Source of the DNA: Rhodoferax_B ferrireducens_A
GTDB taxonomy: Bacteria; Pseudomonadota; Gammaproteobacteria; Burkholderiales; Burkholderiaceae_C
Length of the DNA: 64,000 bases
Assembly (NCBI RefSeq): GCF_031458075.1
Contig: NZ_JAVDXT010000005.1
Span: 372,001-436,000 of the forward strand
Direction of reading: 5' to 3'
The stretch's first letter is position 1. Each line of letters opens with the position of its first letter. The notes beneath the pieces were generated by a model. It was not told where the DNA came from. It made no database searches and saw only the letters and a program-made list of their open reading frames with translations. Made by a program: the position numbers and the translations under genes. Of the stretch, positions 1-7,291 are shown one piece after another.

Positions 1-801
1 GGCCTGGGGGCGATCATTTCCACGCTGTTTTTGCCGCAGCTGCGCCGGCGCCTGGCGCGCGACGCCCTGGTGCTCAGCGGCGCCGCCGTGCAGTCGGCTG
101 CCATGCTGGTGGTGGCGCTGACGCCTTACACCTGGATCGCGGTGCCGGCCATGCTGCTGGCCGGGGCCGCCTGGATCACCACCGCCAACACCCTCAGCGT
201 GTCGGCCCAGATGGGCTTGCCCGACTGGGTGCGGGCGCGCGGCATGTCGATGTACCAGATGGCCATCATGGGCGCCAGCGCCGGCGGCGCCGCGCTCTGG
301 GGCCAGGTCGCCACCGTGGGCTCGGTGCAGACCAGCCTGCTGCTGGCGGCGGTCTGCGGGGTATCGGCCATGGCGCTGGTGAACCGCCTGCTGCCCGGCC
401 AGGGCATGGTCGAGGACCTGACGCCATCCAGCCAGTTCAAGACGCCGCAGGCCGAGGTACCGCCGGCCAGCGGCCATGTGATGGTGAGCATCGAATACCG
501 CATCGACCCGGCCCGGGCGCGCGAATTCCGCAACCTGATGCAGGAATCGCGGCGCAGCCGCCTGAGCCATGGCGCGCTGTCCTGGGAGCTGCTGCACGAC
601 ATCAACGAGCCGGGCCGTTTTGTCGAAATGATCGAGGACGCGTCGTGGACCGAGCACCTGCGCCGCTTCGACCGCGTGACCACCGCCGACGTGGCGCTGC
701 GCGACCGCAAGCTGGCTTTCCACATCGGCGAATCGCCGCCGGCCGTGACCCGCTGCGTGATGGAAACCACCATCAAACCCACCTCGGCAGAAGGTTTCTG
801 A
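1..801 (+). CDS. MFS_3-type exporter, C-terminal part (5' end outside window)
   Basis: The reading frame is open from base 1, so the N-terminal half lies upstream. What is visible is several hydrophobic segments (about the first 130 residues), then a soluble C-terminal domain of roughly 100 residues starting near MVSIEYRID. A membrane part followed by this kind of tail, which resembles an antibiotic-monooxygenase-like ferredoxin fold, is typical of the transmembrane secretion effector family (MFS_3, EntS-like exporters). Members export siderophores or other small molecules across the inner membrane; the substrate cannot be told here. It ends 143 bp before the peroxiredoxin gene, and a candidate promoter lies between them, so the two are probably not cotranscribed. 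Confidence 0.75.
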   Translation, partial: GLGAIISTLFLPQLRRRLARDALVLSGAAVQSAAMLVVALTPYTWIAVPAMLLAGAAWITTANTLSVSAQMGLPDWVRARGMSMYQMAIMGASAGGAALWGQVATVGSVQTSLLLAAVCGVSAMALVNRLLPGQGMVEDLTPSSQFKTPQAEVPPASGHVMVSIEYRIDPARAREFRNLMQESRRSRLSHGALSWELLHDINEPGRFVEMIEDASWTEHLRRFDRVTTADVALRDRKLAFHIGESPPAVTRCVMETTIKPTSAEGF

Positions 802-833
802 AACCCCGGGTAACACGGCCGCGGTGGCCCGGC

Positions 834-861
834 TTGCAAAAATGGGCGCTGCTTTGATACT
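834..861 (+). promoter_or_regulatory. candidate sigma70 promoter for the peroxiredoxin gene
   Basis: TTGCAA (834-839) is followed after 16 bp by GATACT (856-861), about 85 bp upstream of the start codon at 945. Each hexamer is only a partial match to consensus, so this is a tentative call. Confidence 0.3.
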
Positions 862-944
862 GCACAATGTGTGGCTGCCCGCCAGCCCGGCCGGCCACCG
901 TTGTCCCGGGCAACAAGCCAAACTGCCCACCACCAGGAGTTTTT

Positions 945-1601
945 ATGTCGCTTCGCATCAATGACACCGCGCCCGATTTCACGGCGCAAACCACCCACGG
1001 CCCCATCAGCTTCCACCAATGGATCGGTGACCAGTGGGCTGTGCTGTTCTCGCACCCCAAGGACTTCACCCCGGTCTGCACCACCGAGCTGGGCTATATG
1101 GCCAAGATCGAGCCTGAGTTCACCAAGCGCAACACCAAGCTGATCGGCCTGTCGGTAGACCCGGTGGAAAACCACAGCAAGTGGGTTGCCGACATCGAGG
1201 AAACCCAGGGCGCCACCGTCAAATACCCGATGATCGGCGACACCGATCTGGCCGTGGCCAAGCTCTACAACATGCTGCCCGCCGACGAAGCCGGCAGTTC
1301 GGAAGGCCGCACCGCCGCCACCAACGCCACGGTGCGCTCGGTGTTCATCATCGGCCCGGACAAGAAGATCAAGCTGATGCTGACCTACCCCATGACCACC
1401 GGCCGCAACTTCGACGAAATCCTGCGCGTGCTCGACTCCATGCAGCTGACCGCCAAGCACAAGGTCGCCACCCCGGTGAACTGGAAGAACGGCGACGATG
1501 TGATCATCACCACCGCCGTGTCGAACGAAGACGCCGAGAAGACCTTCCCCGGCTACAAGACCATCAAGCCCTACCTGCGCGTTACGAAGCAGCCCAGCTG
1601 A
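945..1601 (+). CDS. 1-Cys peroxiredoxin (Prx6 subfamily)
   Basis: This 218-residue thiol peroxidase should reduce hydrogen peroxide and alkyl hydroperoxides in the cytoplasm. The peroxidatic cysteine lies in the motif DFTPVCTTE near residue 47, and no other cysteine is present, which fits the 1-Cys Prx6 subfamily. The length and the C-terminal dimerisation extension (from about residue 160) also fit Prx6. The start is the ATG at 945 with CAGGAG six bases upstream; an in-frame upstream extension is GC-rich non-homologous sequence. Prx6 enzymes need an external thiol reductant, and none is encoded next to it. OxyR lies about 11 kb away in this window, but no OxyR site was identified upstream. 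Confidence 0.93.
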   Translation: MSLRINDTAPDFTAQTTHGPISFHQWIGDQWAVLFSHPKDFTPVCTTELGYMAKIEPEFTKRNTKLIGLSVDPVENHSKWVADIEETQGATVKYPMIGDTDLAVAKLYNMLPADEAGSSEGRTAATNATVRSVFIIGPDKKIKLMLTYPMTTGRNFDEILRVLDSMQLTAKHKVATPVNWKNGDDVIITTAVSNEDAEKTFPGYKTIKPYLRVTKQPS

Positions 1602-1652
1602 AGCGGCACCACGGCACCATCGGCCAAACGCAGCTTGGACGCGGCAAGTCAA

Positions 1653-1680
1653 TTTCAGTGCAGCGCATTTGCACTACAAT
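1653..1680 (+). promoter_or_regulatory. promoter and overlapping palindromic operator of the toxin-antitoxin operon
   Basis: A good -10 box, TACAAT (1675-1680), lies 7 bp before the antitoxin ATG (1687); the -35 (TTTCAG, 1653-1658) is weak. A perfect inverted repeat AGTGCA-N7-TGCACT (1657-1675) fills the spacer and touches the -10 box, as expected for an autorepressing antitoxin operator. The inferred transcription start is at or next to the ATG and no Shine-Dalgarno is visible, so the mRNA may be leaderless. Confidence 0.5.
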
Positions 1681-1686
1681 TTGACT

Positions 1687-1953
1687 ATGAAAACCGCAAC
1701 CATCCCGTCTGTGCGCGTGGCCCCTGCGTTCCGGGCCGAAATCGAGGCTTTGCTAGGCAGCGGTGAAACGCTGTCTGAATTTGTCGAGAACTCTGTCGTC
1801 GAAGCTGTGCAACGCAGGCGCAACCAGGCTGAATTCATTGCACGCGGCATAGCATCCTTGGTAGATGCCCAACAGTCGGATAGTTACGTGGATGCCGATG
1901 TCGTCATAGGCAAATTGGAGCGCAAGCTGGCAGCGGCCAAGGCCCAGCGGTGA
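1687..1953 (+). CDS. type II antitoxin, YlcI/YnfO-like (ParD-type) family
   Basis: This 88-residue protein has an N-terminal beta strand with KTATIPSVRV followed by helices (LLGSGETLSEFVENSVV), the pattern of ribbon-helix-helix DNA-binding antitoxins, and a charged C-terminal tail likely to wrap the toxin. It is expected to neutralise the toxin encoded immediately downstream and to repress its own promoter. The stop codon overlaps the GTG start of the toxin gene by four bases (GTGA), implying translational coupling. The start is the ATG at 1687; a TTG 18 bases upstream is less likely. Which antitoxin subfamily it belongs to is uncertain; that it is an antitoxin is supported strongly by the partner gene. 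Confidence 0.8.
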   Translation: MKTATIPSVRVAPAFRAEIEALLGSGETLSEFVENSVVEAVQRRRNQAEFIARGIASLVDAQQSDSYVDADVVIGKLERKLAAAKAQR

Positions 1954-2267
1954 CATTCCACGTCCGGCTGACCCACGCCGCCGCCGAAGACCTGGAGCGC
2001 TTGTTTGACTTTGTGCTGGAACGTGAGCTGCAGCGCAGCGACGGCGATTTGCAGCTGGCCGAACACGCACTTCAAGCCATCAAAGACGGCATCGCCACCT
2101 TGCGCAACTCTCCCTTCACCTGCCGCAAAGCCGGACCCAGCCCTTTGCTGCGTGAGCTGGTGATTCCATTTGGCCGCTCAGGCTATGTCGCGCTTTTCGA
2201 GATCATGGATAGCGCCAATGTGGTGGTGGCAGCGGTGCGGCACCAGCTGGAAGACGACTACCACTAA
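1950..2267 (+). CDS. type II toxin, RelE/ParE family
   Basis: The 105-residue product has the RelE/ParE layout: an N-terminal strand (FHVRLTHAAAEDLERLFDF), two helices forming a hairpin, and C-terminal strands containing RELVIPFGRSGYVALFEI and VVVAAVRHQLEDDYH. The closing pattern of hydrophobic strand, R-H, and acidic residues is typical of ParE-like toxins, which poison gyrase or act as ribosome-dependent mRNA interferases; the family alone does not decide which. Translation starts at the GTG overlapping the antitoxin stop. A start at an alternative codon would break the conserved first strand. Confidence 0.82.
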   Translation: MTFHVRLTHAAAEDLERLFDFVLERELQRSDGDLQLAEHALQAIKDGIATLRNSPFTCRKAGPSPLLRELVIPFGRSGYVALFEIMDSANVVVAAVRHQLEDDYH

Positions 2268-2293
2268 GAAGCGAGTGGACGGCCTTAACTCTG

Positions 2294-2313
2294 AAGTGCA
2301 ACACCCCGCACTT
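2294..2313. terminator. weak hairpin between convergent genes
   Basis: AAGTGC (2294-2299) and GCACTT (2308-2313) form a 6-bp inverted repeat at the junction of the toxin gene and the convergent sugar-binding protein gene. There is no T-run, so it is at most a weak bidirectional terminator. Confidence 0.25.
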
Positions 2314-3388
2314 ATCTGAACTGCTCGGGCTTGTAGAAGCCGCTGTCCACCAGGACGGCGCGCCAGTTCTTGGCGTCGACCAGCACCGGCTTGAGCAGGA
2401 AGGCGGGCACGACTTTTTCGCCGTTGTCGTAGGTCTTCTCGTCGTTCAGCGTGGGCTTCTTGCCGGTCAGCAGCGCGTCGACCATGGTGGCGGTGACCTG
2501 GGCCAGATCCCGGTTGTCCTTGAACACGCTGGAGCTTTGCTCACCGCGGACGATGGAGCGCACCGAGGGCAGCTCGGCGTCCTGCCCGGTAATGAAGGGC
2601 AAAGGCTGGCTGCCCTGGCCGTAGCCGGCTTTCTTCAGTGCCTCGATCAGGTCGATGCTGATGCCGTCGTAGGGCGACAGGACGGCGTCGAGACGCTGCT
2701 TGGCGTAGTGCTTGTCCAGGATGCCGGCCAAGCGCGCCCGGGCCACCGAGCCACTCCAGCGCAGGGTGGACACCTTCTCCATGCCGATCTGGCCCGAGCC
2801 GACCACCAGCTGGCCCTTGTCGATATACGGCTTGAGTACCGACATCGCGCCGTTGTAGAAGAAGAACGCGTTGTTGTCGTCGGGCGAGCCGCCGAACAGC
2901 TCGATATGGAACGGCCCCTTGCCTGCGGCCAGGCCCAGGCGGGCGGCGATATCGCTGCCCTGCAGCACGCCGACCTGGAAGTTGTCGAAAGTGGCGTAGT
3001 AGTCGACGTGGCTGCTGCCGCGGATCAGCCGGTCATAGGCGATCACCTTGACCTTCTTGTCGGCCGCCGCCTTGAGCACCGGGGCCAGCTTGGTGCCGTC
3101 GATGGCGCCTACCACCAGCACCGTCGCGCCCTTGGCCAGCATGTCTTCGATCTGGGCCGTCTGGGTCGGGATGTCGTCGTTGGCGTACTGCAAAATGGCG
3201 CGGTAGCCGAGTTTGTCGAGCGACCGGGTCATGGCCAGGCCCTCGATCACCCAGCGTAGCGAGGTGATGGTGGGCAAGGAGATACCGATCACCCCCTTGT
3301 AGCCCTTGTCTGCATTCTGTGACCAGGCGGCCGCAGAGAACAGGCCGCCCACCAAACCACCGACCAACCGTCTGCGCCCAGATTGCAT
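2312..3388 (-). CDS. ChvE-like multiple-sugar-binding periplasmic protein
   Basis: This 358-residue protein has an N-terminal signal peptide (RRRLVGGLVGGLFSAAAWS) and then a two-lobed type I periplasmic binding fold starting at KGVIGISLPT. Motifs such as IEDMLAKGATVLVVGAIDG, VIAYDRLI and ALSPYDGISI-type segments match the ChvE/GguA family that binds galactose, glucose, arabinose or xylose for an ABC importer or for signalling. No permease or ATPase gene lies beside it: upstream is a divergent exonuclease and downstream a convergent toxin gene. It may therefore serve a transporter encoded elsewhere, or act as a sensor partner as ChvE does in Agrobacterium. Sugar specificity cannot be read from the sequence. 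Confidence 0.85.
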   Translation of the reverse strand: MQSGRRRLVGGLVGGLFSAAAWSQNADKGYKGVIGISLPTITSLRWVIEGLAMTRSLDKLGYRAILQYANDDIPTQTAQIEDMLAKGATVLVVGAIDGTKLAPVLKAAADKKVKVIAYDRLIRGSSHVDYYATFDNFQVGVLQGSDIAARLGLAAGKGPFHIELFGGSPDDNNAFFFYNGAMSVLKPYIDKGQLVVGSGQIGMEKVSTLRWSGSVARARLAGILDKHYAKQRLDAVLSPYDGISIDLIEALKKAGYGQGSQPLPFITGQDAELPSVRSIVRGEQSSSVFKDNRDLAQVTATMVDALLTGKKPTLNDEKTYDNGEKVVPAFLLKPVLVDAKNWRAVLVDSGFYKPEQFR

Positions 3389-3423
3389 GCTGAAGTCCCC
3401 GTTATGTATTTTTCTCGTTTGAT

Positions 3424-3441
3424 CGTAGCAGACAGGCTACG
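3424..3441. promoter_or_regulatory. inverted repeat in the divergent chvE-like / exonuclease spacer
   Basis: CGTAGC (3424-3429) and GCTACG (3436-3441) are separated by 6 bp, in the 95-bp gap between the two divergent starts (3388 and 3484). It could be an operator for either gene or an RNA hairpin; nothing else in the gap identifies a promoter. Confidence 0.25.
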
Positions 3442-3483
3442 CTCACCCCCATACCCGCTCCCCCTGTATCCGCCCTCTCCAGA

Positions 3484-4065
3484 ATGAAACTCACCGCCCC
3501 CTCCAAAGCCGACACCGCGCTGCTGCCCCCGTTTCCCGGCCTGCCGCTGGAGCGCATCCTGGTACCCAGCACTGCGGCGGAATTTGCCGCCGCCACGGCC
3601 GACATCCTGGCCGCCGGCGCAGTCGGCTTCGACACCGAGGCCAAGCCGACGTTTGCGCCGGGCGAGGTCAGCAGCGGCCCGCATGTGGTGCAGTTCGCGC
3701 TGCGCGACAAGGCCTACATCTTCCAGCTGCACTGGCCCGACTGCCGGGCCTGCCTGGTGCAGGTGCTGGAGTCCGAGCAGGTGCGCAAGGTCGGCTTCGG
3801 CCTGGAGCAGGACCGCGGCCAGCTGCACGCGCGGCTGGACGTGACGCTGCGCGCGGTGATGGACCTGAACCAGGTGTTCCGCAAGCAGGGCTACGGCAGC
3901 TCGATGGGGGTGCGCGCCGCCGTCGGCGTGGTGCTGCGCCAACGCTTCCACAAGTCGAAGAAGACCACCACCTCGAACTGGGCCCAGCCCACGCTCACGC
4001 CGACCCAGCTGCTGTACGCGGCCAACGATGCGTATGCGGCGCTCAAGGTTTTTGAAGCCTTATAG
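3484..4065 (+). CDS. 3'-5' exonuclease domain protein (RNase D-like fold)
   Basis: This small (193-residue) protein consists of a single DEDDy-type 3'-5' exonuclease domain. The Exo I motif is FDTEAKPTF (D and E near residues 43-45), Exo II is around VGFGLEQDRGQLHAR, and Exo III is the C-terminal YAANDAYAALKVF with the expected tyrosine four residues before the aspartate. It lacks the HRDC domains of RNase D, so it resembles stand-alone ribonuclease/WRN-exonuclease-like proteins. Its substrate (RNA or single-stranded DNA) is unknown. The last codons run into a copy of the dispersed repeat. Confidence 0.85.
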   Translation: MKLTAPSKADTALLPPFPGLPLERILVPSTAAEFAAATADILAAGAVGFDTEAKPTFAPGEVSSGPHVVQFALRDKAYIFQLHWPDCRACLVQVLESEQVRKVGFGLEQDRGQLHARLDVTLRAVMDLNQVFRKQGYGSSMGVRAAVGVVLRQRFHKSKKTTTSNWAQPTLTPTQLLYAANDAYAALKVFEAL

Positions 4066-4112
4066 GCTGTTAGCGCTTATCCAGATTGCAGCAGAAGCTC
4101 TTGAAATTAGAG
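4066..4112. repeat. dispersed Comamonadaceae-type repeat, degenerate copy
   Basis: Contains GGCTGTTAGCGCTTATCC followed by AGAAGCTCTTGAAATTAGAGC. It matches the repeat family described under findings only loosely and begins at the exonuclease stop codon. Confidence 0.4.
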
Positions 4113-4195
4113 CAAATCCAGAGCCCACGCCGTCGGCCGAGTCACACCGCTATCGGACAATTGCGGCACTGATCCGCTTGCTGTAGAAACCCGCC

Positions 4196-5320
4196 ATGTT
4201 GCTCAATGTCGATTTGTCCACCGTGTTGACGCTGCACGAGACCTCGCTCATGGTCGGTGCGCTGGTATTTCTGCACGTGCGCAGGCAGTCCACGCAGCCC
4301 CAGGGGCTGGGCCTGTTGGCGGTGGGCTTTGCGGCGCTGGCTCTCGGAGCCGTGTTGGCCGGTATGGGCGAGTCCCGCGCCGTGCCGGTGTGGCTGTGGA
4401 CCCACTGCAGCCTGTGGCTGGGCATGCTGGGCTATGCGCTGCTCTGGGCCGGGTTTGGCGAACTGGACGGGCGGCCCAACTGGCTGCGCACACGCTGGGT
4501 GTTGCTACTGCCGGCAGCCGTGGGCGCGGCCGGCCTGGTGAGCGGGTTTCCGTACCAGAACCTGTGGCGCGCCAGTGCCTTCCACACCGGTGCGGTTCTG
4601 GCATTGGCGCTGGCCGCATGGCAGATACAGCGCGGCTACCGCCAAGAGGACTTGCCCGGCCGGCAGCTGCTGGCGGCCGCCCTGGCGCTCAGCGCGGGTG
4701 TGTATGCGGCCAACCTGTTCAACTTGCTGATGGACTTCCCCCTGCCTTTTGGCGTGGAAGACGCGTTCTTTGTGCAAATTCTGTGCAACTTCGGCATTGC
4801 GCTGCTCACCGTGTCGCTGGTGAGCCAGCGCAGCGCCAGGCGCTTGCAGCAGATGGCGCAAACCGACCCGTTGACCGGTGTCGGCAACCGGCGCTGGTTC
4901 CTGGCACAACTGCCTGCGCAGGTCCACACCGGTGCAGTGGTGGTAATGGACCTGGACCATTTCAAGCAGATCAACGACCGCTTCGGCCATGCGGTGGGCG
5001 ACCAGGTGCTGGTCGACTTTGCCCATTGCGTCAACAGCATGCTGGGTGCAGGCGAGCGCTTTGCACGCTACGGGGGCGAGGAGTTCTCGCTGTTTCTGCC
5101 CCATGCGTCCGCCGCCGAAGCATTGGCCCTGGCCGAGCGCCTGCGCCAGGGCGTGGAGCAGCAGGTACACCTCAACCAGGACGTGCGCGTGCCCGTCACC
5201 GTCAGCCTGGGCGTGGCGTCGGCCACGCCGCACGACCTGTCCTGGCAGGCGCTGCTGCACCGGGCCGACCAGGCGCTGTACGCAGCCAAGAGCGCGGGGC
5301 GCAACCGGGTGATGGCTTAG
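4196..5320 (+). CDS. membrane-bound diguanylate cyclase (GGDEF)
   Basis: The 374-residue protein has about six or seven hydrophobic segments in its first 215 residues, then a GGDEF domain (about 220-374) that makes cyclic di-GMP from two GTP. The active-site loop reads RYGGEEF, a functional variant of GGDEF; TDPLTGVGNRRWF and DLDHFKQINDRFGH are the usual N-terminal and metal-binding motifs. The allosteric I-site (RxxD five residues before the signature) is absent: the sequence there is GAGE. Product feedback inhibition is thus unlikely. The membrane part probably senses an unknown signal. It is monocistronic by appearance. Confidence 0.93.
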   Translation: MLLNVDLSTVLTLHETSLMVGALVFLHVRRQSTQPQGLGLLAVGFAALALGAVLAGMGESRAVPVWLWTHCSLWLGMLGYALLWAGFGELDGRPNWLRTRWVLLLPAAVGAAGLVSGFPYQNLWRASAFHTGAVLALALAAWQIQRGYRQEDLPGRQLLAAALALSAGVYAANLFNLLMDFPLPFGVEDAFFVQILCNFGIALLTVSLVSQRSARRLQQMAQTDPLTGVGNRRWFLAQLPAQVHTGAVVVMDLDHFKQINDRFGHAVGDQVLVDFAHCVNSMLGAGERFARYGGEEFSLFLPHASAAEALALAERLRQGVEQQVHLNQDVRVPVTVSLGVASATPHDLSWQALLHRADQALYAAKSAGRNRVMA

Positions 5321-5365
5321 AACCTGTTCAAAGTCGGGGCATTGCCTCCCCGTACACTCCCGGCC

Positions 5366-5932
5366 ATGAAATTCAAGATGGCCCCCAATTCCTTATTCGC
5401 GATCCTGCTGCGCTCGCCGTGGTGGATCAGCATGCTGCTGGTGCTGGTATTTGCCCTGGCCTCGGGCGCGCTGTTGCCGCCCCAGTACGTGCTGTTTGGC
5501 GCCATGGGCGGGCTGCCGTTTCTGGTGATCGGCGTGCTGGCCGCCAAGCGCCAGTGGCATACACCCAGCGCCGCCCGGGTGGCCGAGACCCGCGACCGCT
5601 TGGCCGCCATGGCCTGGAAGGACTTTGCGAACACCCTGCAGGCCGCCTACAGCGCCCAGGGCTATACCGTGACCCGCCTCAGCGCCAAGGGTGCCGACCT
5701 GCGGCTGGAGAAGAACGGCAGCAGCAGCCTGGTCGCCGCCAAGCGCTGGAAGGCGGCCAACCAGGGCGTCGAGGCGCTGCGCGACCTGGCCGCCGACCGG
5801 CAGGCCCTGGGCGCCGACCAGGCGATCTACATCAGCCTGGGCGGCGTGACCGACACCGCCCAGCGCTTCGCCCAAGAGCAGGGCATACAGCTGCTGACCG
5901 ACGCCGGCCTGGCGCAGTTGCTGAAGAACTAA
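5366..5932 (+). CDS. membrane-anchored Mrr-like restriction endonuclease-fold protein
   Basis: The 188-residue protein has two N-terminal hydrophobic segments (about residues 15-33 and 40-57), then a soluble domain (80-188) resembling Mrr_cat/PD-(D/E)XK proteins: a helix WKDFANTLQAAYSAQGY, the strand GADLRLEKNG and VAAKRWK. In active Mrr domains the third motif is usually QxK or ExK; here an alanine occupies the Q/E position, so nuclease activity is doubtful. Proteins of this architecture are widespread in betaproteobacteria and are annotated as restriction endonucleases without proof. The start is the ATG at 5366; the next ATG (5378) is also possible. Confidence 0.75.
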   Translation: MKFKMAPNSLFAILLRSPWWISMLLVLVFALASGALLPPQYVLFGAMGGLPFLVIGVLAAKRQWHTPSAARVAETRDRLAAMAWKDFANTLQAAYSAQGYTVTRLSAKGADLRLEKNGSSSLVAAKRWKAANQGVEALRDLAADRQALGADQAIYISLGGVTDTAQRFAQEQGIQLLTDAGLAQLLKN

Positions 5933-5937
5933 GAGTA

Positions 5938-5995
5938 AAAACTGGCTCTGGCGCAGATAGATACTGCGCAGGCAGCTATCTTTTCAGGAGCTACC
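5938..5995. repeat. dispersed repeat copy, hairpin between convergent genes
   Basis: TGGCTCTGGCGCAG and CTGCGCAGGCAGCTA form an imperfect hairpin (about 5943-5978) followed by TCTTTT. On the minus strand it carries the full core GATAGCTGCCTGCGCAG. It sits between two convergent genes and may act as a terminator. Confidence 0.65.
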
Positions 5996-7262
5996 AGCTG
6001 GGCCCGCGGCGGATTGCATCGATCTTGCCTTCCAGCTTCTTGACGCTGGCCGTGCCCGTGGACTTGCCCGACAGCACCTCGTGCGTGGCGTTCCAGAAGG
6101 CCGCCGAAACCTCGTTGTACTTGACGCCGGTCACCGTGGCCGGCCGGGGGATGGCGACCTTCAGCGTCTCGAACAAATCGCCGTAGAACGGATTCGCGGC
6201 CAGGATGTCCTTGTCCTGGTACAGCTTGGGGATGGTGGGGTTGGAGGCCAGGGTGATGGCGCGCTCTTTTTGCACCGCCTCGCTGGTCAGGTACAGCACC
6301 AGATCCGCCGCTTCCTTCGGGTGTTTGGAGTACTTGCTGACCGCCATCTGCCAGCCGCCCAGCGCGGCCGCGCCCGTGCTGTCCGGGCCGTCGCCCTTGG
6401 GCATGGTGATCACGCCGATCTTGCCCTTGACGCCGCTGTCGGCCCCGTTACCCAGCGCCCAGGCGTACGGCCAGTTGCGCATGAAGACGGCATTGCCGCT
6501 TTGGAACACGCCGCGCGCCTCTTCTTCGGCGTAGTTCAGCACGCCCTGGGGGGCGATGGTGCCGATCCAGCCGGCCGCCATGTCCAGCGCCTTGGCGGCC
6601 TGGGGGTTGTTGATGGTGGTTTTGCCCGCGCGGTCGATGATGCTGCCGCCGCCGAAGCTGGCCACCCATTCCAGCCCGGTGCAGCTCAGGCCTTCATAGG
6701 CCTTGGCCTGGAACACAAAACCCTGCATGGCAGCATTGCCGGCTTTGCGCTCGGCGTCCATTACCTTCTTGGCGGTGGCGGTCAGCTCGGCCCAGGTGCT
6801 GGGCGGCTTTTCGCCGTATTTGGCCAGCAGGTCCTTGCGGTAGAACATCACGCCGGCATCGGTCAACCAGGGCATGGCCAGCAGCTTGCCGTTGACCGTG
6901 TTGTTGGCCACCATGGCCGGGAAGTGGTTCTTTTCCACACCGTTGGTATAGGGCTTGAGGTCGAGCAACTGGTCTTTCAGAATGCCGGGCCAGACCACGT
7001 CGATCTGCAGCACGTCGAGCTTGTCGGACTTGCCGGCCAGCATCTGGCGGAACAGGCCCAGGATGTCGCTGGACGACTGGGGAATGCTCAGCAGCTCCAG
7101 CGTGTTGCCGGTTTTGGCGCCCCACTCGGCGGCCATTTTTTTGCAGTACTGGATCTCCTGCTCGCTCGAGTTGCAGGACATGGTGAGAGTCACCCCCGCC
7201 GCCTGCGCGCTGGCCGCGCCGAATGCCCACACACCCATCCAAACCATCTTTTGCAGCTTCAT
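5991..7262 (-). CDS. ABC transporter substrate-binding protein, trehalose/maltose type (ThuE-like)
   Basis: The 423-residue protein has a signal peptide (to about ASAQA, residue 21) and a type II periplasmic binding fold of the MalE/ThuE family. Recognisable stretches include the conserved LDVLQIDVVWPGIL segment, PWLTDAGVMFYRKDLL, and a late RPATVTGVKYNEVS element. It follows the alpha-glucosidase gene on the same strand after 29 bp, so both are probably cotranscribed and concern an alpha-glucoside such as trehalose, maltose, sucrose or palatinose. The permease and ATPase genes that normally complete such an operon are not present downstream, where a convergent gene and a repeat follow at once. 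Confidence 0.87.
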   Translation of the reverse strand: MKLQKMVWMGVWAFGAASAQAAGVTLTMSCNSSEQEIQYCKKMAAEWGAKTGNTLELLSIPQSSSDILGLFRQMLAGKSDKLDVLQIDVVWPGILKDQLLDLKPYTNGVEKNHFPAMVANNTVNGKLLAMPWLTDAGVMFYRKDLLAKYGEKPPSTWAELTATAKKVMDAERKAGNAAMQGFVFQAKAYEGLSCTGLEWVASFGGGSIIDRAGKTTINNPQAAKALDMAAGWIGTIAPQGVLNYAEEEARGVFQSGNAVFMRNWPYAWALGNGADSGVKGKIGVITMPKGDGPDSTGAAALGGWQMAVSKYSKHPKEAADLVLYLTSEAVQKERAITLASNPTIPKLYQDKDILAANPFYGDLFETLKVAIPRPATVTGVKYNEVSAAFWNATHEVLSGKSTGTASVKKLEGKIDAIRRGPSW

Positions 7263-7291
7263 CTTGTCTCCTGAAAGTTATTCAAAACCAT

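Noticed and set aside
126..1652. 508-aa open frame on the minus strand opposite the MFS end and the peroxiredoxin
   Set aside because: It overlaps two well-supported plus-strand genes for its whole length, has no recognisable domain and shows the low-complexity composition of antisense frames in high-GC DNA.
1687..2267. Small pair considered as prophage remnant
   Set aside because: No phage genes, integrase or attachment repeats nearby; the antitoxin-toxin layout is sufficient.
5366..5932. Mrr-like gene considered as part of a restriction-modification or defence island
   Set aside because: No methyltransferase, helicase or other defence gene is adjacent, and the catalytic motif is altered.
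4390..6186. 598-aa plus-strand frame through the diguanylate cyclase and Mrr-like genes
   Set aside because: It is out of frame with both recognised genes and rich in Arg, Gly and Ala; typical GC-rich shadow.
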